Source: an uncultured Bacteroidales bacterium
GTDB lineage: Bacteria; Bacteroidota; Bacteroidia; Bacteroidales; P3
Length of the DNA: 64,000 nucleotides
Direction of reading: 5' to 3'
Assembly (NCBI GenBank): GCA_944321735.1
Contig: CALUMK010000013.1
Span: 1 to 64,000, forward strand
The translations under genes and the position numbers were made by a program. Numbering within the stretch: the first letter of the stretch is position 1; the number at the start of each line of letters is the position of its first letter. The notes under the pieces were generated by a model that saw nothing but the letters and a program-made list of their open reading frames with translations, was not told the origin of the DNA and did no database searches. Shown here one piece after another: positions 57,769-64,000 of this stretch.

Positions 57769-59586
57769 ATGTTCAGGAACAAAGCCATCCATACCTTCGC
57801 CCTCCTCGCCGCAACCGCTTGGCTGACGGCCATAGGCACAGGCTGCAAGCCGGAGGCTTTGTCGGACGACATCCGCGATCGCGCCGAGAACATCAATACC
57901 ATCCTTTCCATCAATATGCCTTATATCAGCCAGACCGATGGCTTGCCCGAAGAACGCCAAATCGACATTGTGGATCTCTTCTTCGTGCCGCTTACAGCCG
58001 ATGGCTCGGAACAACCATCCTCCGGCGTGGTCAATATCAACTTTGCCGGTTCCCTTGCCCAACGAACCGAAACCGGACTCAAGCACACGGTTTCCGCTCG
58101 TATCGACCCCGGGAGCTACCACCTCTATATCGCAGCCAACCTGACGGCGAACCAACGTGCCCATATCCTTCAGAACGGGCCATCCTCCCCCTACACCGCC
58201 GAAAACGCCACACTCAATTCCTCTGACTTCTGCAATACCATTTCCGATTTTGCCCATTACCGGGATTTCCGACCAGGTGAGCACTTAGACGAAAACAGCG
58301 AGCTGACCAACATCGTCATGTTCGGCATCGGCCTCAACGAGGAACTGGAACGCCAATTTCAAATCGAAGAAAACACCACCGGGGCACCCACAATCCCGGT
58401 AATATGCAACGAGCTGCAACGGGTCGTATCCAAAGTCCACCTCACTGCTGAAACCCAAGGCGACTACATTCCTCTCTCCGGCGCCTTGCTTTTGCCCGAC
58501 GGTTCGCAGAAAGGATGGATAAGGCTTTCCGACCTTCAGTACATGGTCAATTGCGCCAACAAGAAACTGCTTTTCCAACCTTATACCACCGATGACCAAG
58601 GCCAAGCAGACCCCAATTACTTAGTCAGCGAAAGCCTCCGCTATTCCGCATCCCAATACATCGTCAACTATGACTATGTGCGGGAAAATTTCGCATACCA
58701 TTCCATCGAAATGCTGCGCGAGCACCAGCACCGAAGCCTCCGTCATGCCGAAAAGTACGATGCGGCCCGCGTACCCGGAGAGAACAGCCTGAACGAATAC
58801 ACCCAAGGGCTGTACTGCCTGGAAAACACTTTTTCTTACGATTACACTACTATCGGCGCTTATTTCACGCCGGAAGAAGAAAAAATCATCCCCCTCAACT
58901 TCACGACCCATCTCCTGATTGCCTCTATGTTCACCCCTCGTTACCTCGTGGCCACCACCGGAGAAATCGACACCTACAATACCACAAGCGATGCCAACCT
59001 GAGCCAATACCGAAACCAAGGCGGCGTAATCGAAGCAAACCAGACCACCGGCAAAGGATGGGACCTGATGGACGATATAAACGGATTGAACCTTGTTTCC
59101 TTTGCCAACGAGAAGCAGGCACAGAACTTCATGACATTCTGCTTGGACTACCGAAACCAGCTTAACGAGGAAGATGCATTTTCAACAAACACGGTTTTGG
59201 CAACCAGCAGCACCTACGATGCCCAAAGTTTCTTCGTCTATCGTTCGGGAGGCTCTTTCTACAGCATAGGGGCAGCCTACGCCTTGCTAAACCACTACCA
59301 GAACCGCTACACACCCGAAGGCTACTACCTTACCGAGGAAAACTTCACCGCCTTCAATCGCGGCTGGTGCTACTACCACACCTATATCGATGGCCAAGGC
59401 CGGCATGTGGGCGACACCGAGGTAGCTTTCTCCGAAAGCATGATTTACCGAAACCATTACTACATACTGCGTTTAAACAGCATAGCCACTTTAGGCTCGG
59501 TTCAGACGCCCGTGTTCATCCAAACCCATACCATCTGCGAAGAATGGGATGACACCGGCGGCGAGGGTCTCGGAGTGGCCGAATAA
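57769..59586 (+). CDS. Fimbrial accessory subunit (Mfa-type lipoprotein)
   Basis: 605 residues, lipoprotein signal ending AWLTAIGTGC. Similar in plan to the major subunit but longer: ILSINMPYISQTDGLPEERQIDIVDLFFVPL at the start, SARIDPGSYHLYIAANL, NELQRVVSKVHLTAE, TQGLYCLENTFSYD, FFVYRSGGSFYSIGAAYALL, and MIYRNHYYILRLNSIATLG as the YRNHWY-type C-terminal signature. It probably corresponds to the minor Mfa3-Mfa5-like subunits at the fimbrial shaft or tip. A short hairpin (GACAGG...CCTGTC, 57696-57723) lies in the 95-bp gap before it. Confidence 0.75.
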   Translation: MFRNKAIHTFALLAATAWLTAIGTGCKPEALSDDIRDRAENINTILSINMPYISQTDGLPEERQIDIVDLFFVPLTADGSEQPSSGVVNINFAGSLAQRTETGLKHTVSARIDPGSYHLYIAANLTANQRAHILQNGPSSPYTAENATLNSSDFCNTISDFAHYRDFRPGEHLDENSELTNIVMFGIGLNEELERQFQIEENTTGAPTIPVICNELQRVVSKVHLTAETQGDYIPLSGALLLPDGSQKGWIRLSDLQYMVNCANKKLLFQPYTTDDQGQADPNYLVSESLRYSASQYIVNYDYVRENFAYHSIEMLREHQHRSLRHAEKYDAARVPGENSLNEYTQGLYCLENTFSYDYTTIGAYFTPEEEKIIPLNFTTHLLIASMFTPRYLVATTGEIDTYNTTSDANLSQYRNQGGVIEANQTTGKGWDLMDDINGLNLVSFANEKQAQNFMTFCLDYRNQLNEEDAFSTNTVLATSSTYDAQSFFVYRSGGSFYSIGAAYALLNHYQNRYTPEGYYLTEENFTAFNRGWCYYHTYIDGQGRHVGDTEVAFSESMIYRNHYYILRLNSIATLGSVQTPVFIQTHTICEEWDDTGGEGLGVAE

Positions 59587-59617
59587 AAAAGACTTTACCT
59601 AAGTCTGCTAAACCAAG

Positions 59618-60682
59618 ATGAAAGACGTTATCCTACATATAATGCCGATAGTTCTCCTTGCCGGGGCTTTCTGTTCCTGCGAGCCGGATCCTATCGGAGG
59701 AGACGAGCCGGAAACCAAGACCGTGTCGCTCAACTTCAAATCCAGCGGGGAAGGCACCGGAAAGGCAAGGCTTATCTTCTGGGACGAAAACACATACCAT
59801 AGCCTGGCCTCTGCCTCAGGCGTTCCCTATTGTGTGGCTCTTCCAGAAAATGAAATCAATTACTACTCGTCCGAAAACAGCAACCGGATGCCGTACAACA
59901 CAGGCGTACCTTATCCAAGCATAGGAAACCTGCACCTGAGCGGGTACGCTCCTCAAGACATGATGCCCGAAGGCGGAAGCGCAACGGACTTGTACCAAGG
60001 TGATTACCGACAGATTCCGATTCCAGTCAACTACCAAGACGGCAAGACGGATTTCTTAGTCTGCTCCGGAGGCTCTACCGGCAGCGCGGCGCAGCCTTTC
60101 GACCGCGACATGGGTGGAGGTCAACGCGAAGACCATGTGTTCAAGCACGCTTGTTCCCGTCTCATCTTCCGGATTCGACGCGACCCGGCCACATTAGGAC
60201 ACATGATGTTCCGCAATGTCCGAATTGCCCTGCCCGAAGGCTATATGCCCGGGGCACTGCAATGGAACAACCAGAGTTACAGGTTAGCAGGGGTAGCCGA
60301 ATCAGTAACGGCTTTCGGACAAGACAGCCTGTTGAGCCGAACGCACGACCGCATCCTGCAAATCACCGATGACATCCTGTTGGACACGCTCTACGTAGCT
60401 CCCTACAATCCGGACGACCTCAGCCTGCGGGACGCCAACATCCTAGTTCAAGTCATAGCCGACCGCTCGCCCGACAACTTCAGCTCCTTCATCGAAGAGG
60501 ACAAACACTGGAATTTTCCAGTGCAAATCACCAAAAACGGTGCCAATGTGCCTACGCTGACCCCGGGCAAAGGTTACGTGATCACGATAGAGTTCTCGCT
60601 CAACTCCTTCCAAATCCAAGCCGAAGAGGAAGACTGGGAAGAACATGTACTGATTGACATCCCGATTGTGGATCACGGATGA
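59618..60682 (+). CDS. Fimbrillin-like lipoprotein subunit
   Basis: 354 residues with lipoprotein signal MPIVLLAGAFCSC. Family-like segments are LHLSGYAPQDMMPEGG, KTDFLVCSGGSTGSA, HVFKHACSRLIFRIRRD and the C-terminal GYVITIEFSLNSFQIQAEEEDWEEH. This resembles fimbrillin-family tip proteins of Bacteroidales; assignment beyond that is uncertain. It sits 31 bp after the previous subunit gene and should be in the same transcript. Confidence 0.7.
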   Translation: MKDVILHIMPIVLLAGAFCSCEPDPIGGDEPETKTVSLNFKSSGEGTGKARLIFWDENTYHSLASASGVPYCVALPENEINYYSSENSNRMPYNTGVPYPSIGNLHLSGYAPQDMMPEGGSATDLYQGDYRQIPIPVNYQDGKTDFLVCSGGSTGSAAQPFDRDMGGGQREDHVFKHACSRLIFRIRRDPATLGHMMFRNVRIALPEGYMPGALQWNNQSYRLAGVAESVTAFGQDSLLSRTHDRILQITDDILLDTLYVAPYNPDDLSLRDANILVQVIADRSPDNFSSFIEEDKHWNFPVQITKNGANVPTLTPGKGYVITIEFSLNSFQIQAEEEDWEEHVLIDIPIVDHG

Positions 60683-60793
60683 CAGGCACAGACAATACTT
60701 AAACGAAATAACAAATCCGTCCGATAAAAAAAACGAACCAGACCTGCTGCCCAAAGAAACCGATAGAAAAAGAAAGGCGACACAAGCAAAAGA

Positions 60794-63118
60794 TTGCAAG
60801 CAAATATGCAAAACAAGCAGTTGACATATAAGATTTTGATTCTCTTTCTGCTGATTCTCGGATTAGCTGCGGCTTGGAGCTGCCAGGAAGAAGAACCTCC
60901 ACGCAACGGAGATGCGCTTTTCCGACTTTCCTCGTCCATCGTGCCGATGGAAGGGGATGAGAATCCAGAGTCGAAAGCCTTTGCCGATGCCACCACGTAC
61001 GCGCTTTTCGCGGTAGTCAGCCCGGCAGGCGGCAGCCGGGACTGGAGAAACCCGGTACTGGCCGTGTCGGGAACGGAAGCCAATGGCCATATCACCTATT
61101 CCGGTGCCAACTCCTTCATGGAAAGGACGCTGGATTTCTTCGGGATGACCTTGGGTGATGCCAGCCCGGTCTATGACAATATCCGGTACGACCGCAGCAC
61201 GGGGCAAGCGCCCCAATACCCCTTGAAAGGCACGATACGCAGCAGCAACCGAGGCAATTTCTGCGATTTCCCGGACATGCGCTGGGGGTCTGTCCTGGGC
61301 CGCAATGCCGAGAATTCCTCCTTTGTCATCGAGATGCCGTTCAAGCACAGCATGGCCAAGCTGATCATCGAAGCCTCGCGCCAGGACGTGTCCCCATTGG
61401 AAGACGTGAAAATCACCCATATCGACTTTGAAAGCTATCCGGAAGGGATTCTGGACATAGAGACCGGACAGGTATCGCCTTCAGGCTCGCGGCAGACCTT
61501 CCTTCTCTACGACAATACCGGCAATGCCGTCGTGGGCGTGGATCCGGTGAAATTGGTGGAGGAATGCCTCGTGCTGCCTTACCGGCCTGCCGACAACAAC
61601 AACCAGGCGCTCCGGATCCGGGTGCATACCAACCGCCCGAGCATCGGGAACAACGGCGTTGTGGACTGCGAGCTGGTGATGACCGCCCCCGACGGCTCCC
61701 GCACCCCGCTCGAACTGAAAAGCAATGTTGTCTATACGATACGCCTGACGGTGACCACCGACGAGGTGCGGGTGGTGACCATCATCCCGCAGTATTACGA
61801 CTGGATCGACGACTACTTGGAAACCGTGGACATAGGTACGCCGGTGAGCTTCAACGGGGTGCTTTGGAGCGACCGCAACCTGGGGGCTTCGAGCGCGAAC
61901 CCGACGGCTTCCATCGAGGAATGGAACAAGAGCGTGGGCTTTTTCTACCAGTTCGGGCGGAACATCCCGTTTTTCCCGAATGATTTCCGGAACGGATCGG
62001 CCGATCTGGAAACCTCGCTGGACGATGCCTTGCAAGCGGGGAGAAAAGTTTATCCGGCCGTGGACTTGCGCACATGGAGCAACCCCGGCTACGATATCGT
62101 CTGGGAACCGAATCCGTGGAATGAGGACGTTTGGTGGCCCAGGGAGGACCAAGACCCTAACCATATCGTCTGGCAGATGGGGGAATTCCCTACCGGCGGA
62201 AACAGCAGGAACGACCGCCTCTTGGGATTCTACGACAATCGGAATGCCAATATCCCGAACGCCGCCACGCACTGGAACACTCCCTCCGACCAGCCCTGCC
62301 CTGCCGGCTGGCGACTGCCTACGCCGGAAGACTGGTTAGGTATCATGCCCTATTCCCCCATCGCCGGCAATATCACCCTGCGGGTATTCACAGAAGCCGG
62401 AACTAATTGGTCCACTTCTGCGGAATACGACGAACCGAACTTTGCCGAAGATTACAAAGACATTGTCCTTATCAGCGGCGCGTTCTCTCCCTACCCGGCC
62501 TCCCTGCACGGCAGACCGGCCTATACCGGGGATTTCCCCTACCTGGAACGCACCGAGACAAGCGACCCTTCTCCCAACTGCTCGACCACCTACGTCATCT
62601 CTTTCGATAACGAGGACTGGACACGCTATACCTGCACCAATGATGATATCACCCCCGGCACTGGCGACTACACCTTCAACTGGGGCGTGGTCTATGCCCT
62701 GAAGAACCAAGGCACGAACGAAGCCTACCGCCTCCGCTGGAGGATTGTACTGGTGGGGGATAACGAGAGCGAAAAAGCCCGCAACCCGAGAGCCGTCCTG
62801 GTCATCGAGCGTTTTCCGACCTCGGCGCAGGACAGGCTGAGCCGGGACAATGTCAAGACGGATTTCGACTGGGATTATCCGGTGGAAAGGCTGTACCTGC
62901 CCCTATCCGGCTTAGTGTCCGACTGGGGAGATGGAACAATTTACAACATCGGCGGGGAAGTAGCCTACGCTTCTTCGGGTGACAAAGGCGGGACTTTGAA
63001 CTACGGCAGCTGGTTCAAAGTGATTGGAGATAATACAACGAACATGCAAATCAGCGCGGTCGGCACGGAATTCAACTTGGGGATGCAGGTGCGCTGCGTG
63101 CGGGACTTGGATTTTTAA
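60794..63118 (+). CDS. Fimbrillin-like lipoprotein with C-terminal Fib_succ_major-type domain
   Basis: 774 residues; ATG 60806 is an alternative start. The lipoprotein signal ends LAAAWSC. Residues about 20-330 are fimbrillin-like (TYALFAVVSPAGGSRDW, FKHSMAKLIIEASRQDV, NVVYTIRLTVTTDEVRVVTI). After IGTPVSFNGVLWSDRNLGAS, the rest resembles the Fib_succ_major/FISUMP family: VGFFYQFGRNIPFF, CPAGWRLPTPEDWLGI and the terminal GMQVRCVRDLDF. This domain occurs at the end of Bacteroidota surface proteins and is lectin- or adhesin-like. A probable tip adhesin of locus 2. It plays the part that the GLUG fusion seems to play in locus 1. Confidence 0.78.
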   Translation: MQANMQNKQLTYKILILFLLILGLAAAWSCQEEEPPRNGDALFRLSSSIVPMEGDENPESKAFADATTYALFAVVSPAGGSRDWRNPVLAVSGTEANGHITYSGANSFMERTLDFFGMTLGDASPVYDNIRYDRSTGQAPQYPLKGTIRSSNRGNFCDFPDMRWGSVLGRNAENSSFVIEMPFKHSMAKLIIEASRQDVSPLEDVKITHIDFESYPEGILDIETGQVSPSGSRQTFLLYDNTGNAVVGVDPVKLVEECLVLPYRPADNNNQALRIRVHTNRPSIGNNGVVDCELVMTAPDGSRTPLELKSNVVYTIRLTVTTDEVRVVTIIPQYYDWIDDYLETVDIGTPVSFNGVLWSDRNLGASSANPTASIEEWNKSVGFFYQFGRNIPFFPNDFRNGSADLETSLDDALQAGRKVYPAVDLRTWSNPGYDIVWEPNPWNEDVWWPREDQDPNHIVWQMGEFPTGGNSRNDRLLGFYDNRNANIPNAATHWNTPSDQPCPAGWRLPTPEDWLGIMPYSPIAGNITLRVFTEAGTNWSTSAEYDEPNFAEDYKDIVLISGAFSPYPASLHGRPAYTGDFPYLERTETSDPSPNCSTTYVISFDNEDWTRYTCTNDDITPGTGDYTFNWGVVYALKNQGTNEAYRLRWRIVLVGDNESEKARNPRAVLVIERFPTSAQDRLSRDNVKTDFDWDYPVERLYLPLSGLVSDWGDGTIYNIGGEVAYASSGDKGGTLNYGSWFKVIGDNTTNMQISAVGTEFNLGMQVRCVRDLDF

Positions 63119-63128
63119 CAACAGGAAA

Positions 63129-64000
63129 ATGGACAGACTACGATTAATATTCACCTCTTTGCTGCTTCCAGGCTTGCTGCTGTGGGCTTTCTGGAGCTGC
63201 CGTCCGGACATGGGCGGGGACGATATCCTGCCGGCAGACGGAACAGCGCAGGAGGTCCGCTTTGTCTTGGGCGGCGCTTATGCCGCGCCGGCCGGAGCGG
63301 GAACAAAAAGCACGGCGGTGGATGCCGGTACCTACAACGGGGAGACGCCGCTACCGCTGCCGGAGGGCTCGACGGTATGGCTGATAATGGAAAAACAGGT
63401 CATGCAGATTGACTCGACCTGGGATTGGTGGAATAGACGTTGGAAATACGAGACCACCTACAGCTGGCGTCACGACTCCTACAAATCCTACGTAGTCCTC
63501 AATGCCAACGACGGCCTGAACTCCCTCTACCCTTGCGCCGTGGATGCCGAAGGGAAAGCTTTGATGGAAACGATGGAACCGGCCATGTACCTCACGCCCG
63601 GAGAATACCATTTCCGCGCGGTCTCCCCCGCCCTGCCCTGGGTCAATGCCGATGTGGCCAGCCTGAGCATGAAACTGGAAAACGGCCAATACCTGATGGC
63701 CAACGATGCCCGCTACACCGGAGCCAATCCCTCCACCGACTACACCTCCGTCACCGTCACGCCCTCCGACCAAGTGCAAGTGATCCGCCTGAACCCGATG
63801 GTCCATCAGACCGCCCAGCTGCGGTTCACGATACGGCCGGACTCGAACGTGCACCGTCTGGACCTGATGTCCTCCGGCATCGAGATTTCCGGGCTGCAAG
63901 ATCCCGGCAGCGGCAGCTACAACTGGACTCCCTACGGCCATTATTTAGAGATCCTGCCGGGCAACAAGCGCAGCCAGACCACCATCCGCGATTTCCATAT
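63129..64000 (+). CDS. Fimbrillin-like lipoprotein, partial at the window edge
   Basis: The frame from ATG 63129 is open to the end of the window (about 290 residues seen). It starts with signal LIFTSLLLPGLLLWAFWSC, a lipobox with Cys at residue 24. Fimbrial character is suggested by VRFVLGGAYAAPAGAGTKST, SYVVLNANDG, YLTPGEYHFRAVSPALPW and VHQTAQLRFTIRPDSNVHRLDLMSSGIEISG, which resemble the fimbrillin/BF2992-type cores. It starts 10 bp after the previous gene, so it continues the operon of locus 2. Length and C-terminus are unknown. Confidence 0.7.
   Translation, partial: MDRLRLIFTSLLLPGLLLWAFWSCRPDMGGDDILPADGTAQEVRFVLGGAYAAPAGAGTKSTAVDAGTYNGETPLPLPEGSTVWLIMEKQVMQIDSTWDWWNRRWKYETTYSWRHDSYKSYVVLNANDGLNSLYPCAVDAEGKALMETMEPAMYLTPGEYHFRAVSPALPWVNADVASLSMKLENGQYLMANDARYTGANPSTDYTSVTVTPSDQVQVIRLNPMVHQTAQLRFTIRPDSNVHRLDLMSSGIEISGLQDPGSGSYNWTPYGHYLEILPGNKRSQTTIRDFH

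Overview
The window looks like a chromosomal segment of a Bacteroidales bacterium (Bacteroidota). The evidence is the repeated TAnnTTTG -7 promoter box with almost no Shine-Dalgarno sequences, two type V (Fim/Mfa) fimbrial loci with DUF3575/OmpA-like outer-membrane proteins, DUF4143 ATPases, a single-chain pyruvate:ferredoxin oxidoreductase, and the Bacteroidales-like block DUF1599 - DoxX - tpiA. I cannot name genus or species. No rRNA, tRNA or CRISPR array was recognised.

Layout: 0.1-3.7 kb, a DUF4143 ATPase with three palindromes at its promoter, an SMR exporter and an AAA-ATPase-like/PD-(D/E)XK protein. 4.0-14 kb, metabolic and envelope genes: nitronate monooxygenase, beta-barrel, S41 protease lipoprotein, acyl-CoA ligase, acyltransferase, nitroreductase, CoA-transferase and a secreted EEP-family protein. 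14.3-21.8 kb, fimbrial locus 1, headed by an AraC-type membrane regulator whose start is separated from its body by (CATA)8. 21.9-37.9 kb, housekeeping genes: C1 aminopeptidase, the prmA / giant secreted protein / plsY / mazG operon, tpiA / DoxX / DUF1599, folP-cdaA, ychF and gcvH. 38.1-48.1 kb, an accessory island: a second DUF4143 ATPase with three operator-like palindromes, a truncated bile-acid symporter pseudogene, a four-gene MoxR / VWA / SprT-like zincin / unknown operon, an Abi_2 gene, and duplicated zinc-ribbon membrane proteins in several states of decay. 48.2-51.8 kb, pyruvate:ferredoxin oxidoreductase. 52.4-64 kb, fimbrial locus 2, running off the right edge.

The most interesting signals are two apparent phase-variation switches, each at the head of a fimbrial locus. 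Locus 1 has a tetranucleotide tract between two ATGs and the regulator reading frame, currently out of frame with both. Locus 2 has a 276-bp segment carrying an outward promoter, bounded by perfect 29-bp inverted repeats, like an invertible promoter currently facing the genes. A family of long hairpins (about 125 bp) with a shared centre but a different self-complementary stem in each copy abuts many stop codons and may act as terminators or be a small mobile repeat. Both DUF4143 ATPases carry three evenly spaced palindromes around their promoter, with different sequences, which suggests autoregulation.

All functional statements come from reading the sequence and recalling protein families; no database search was run.
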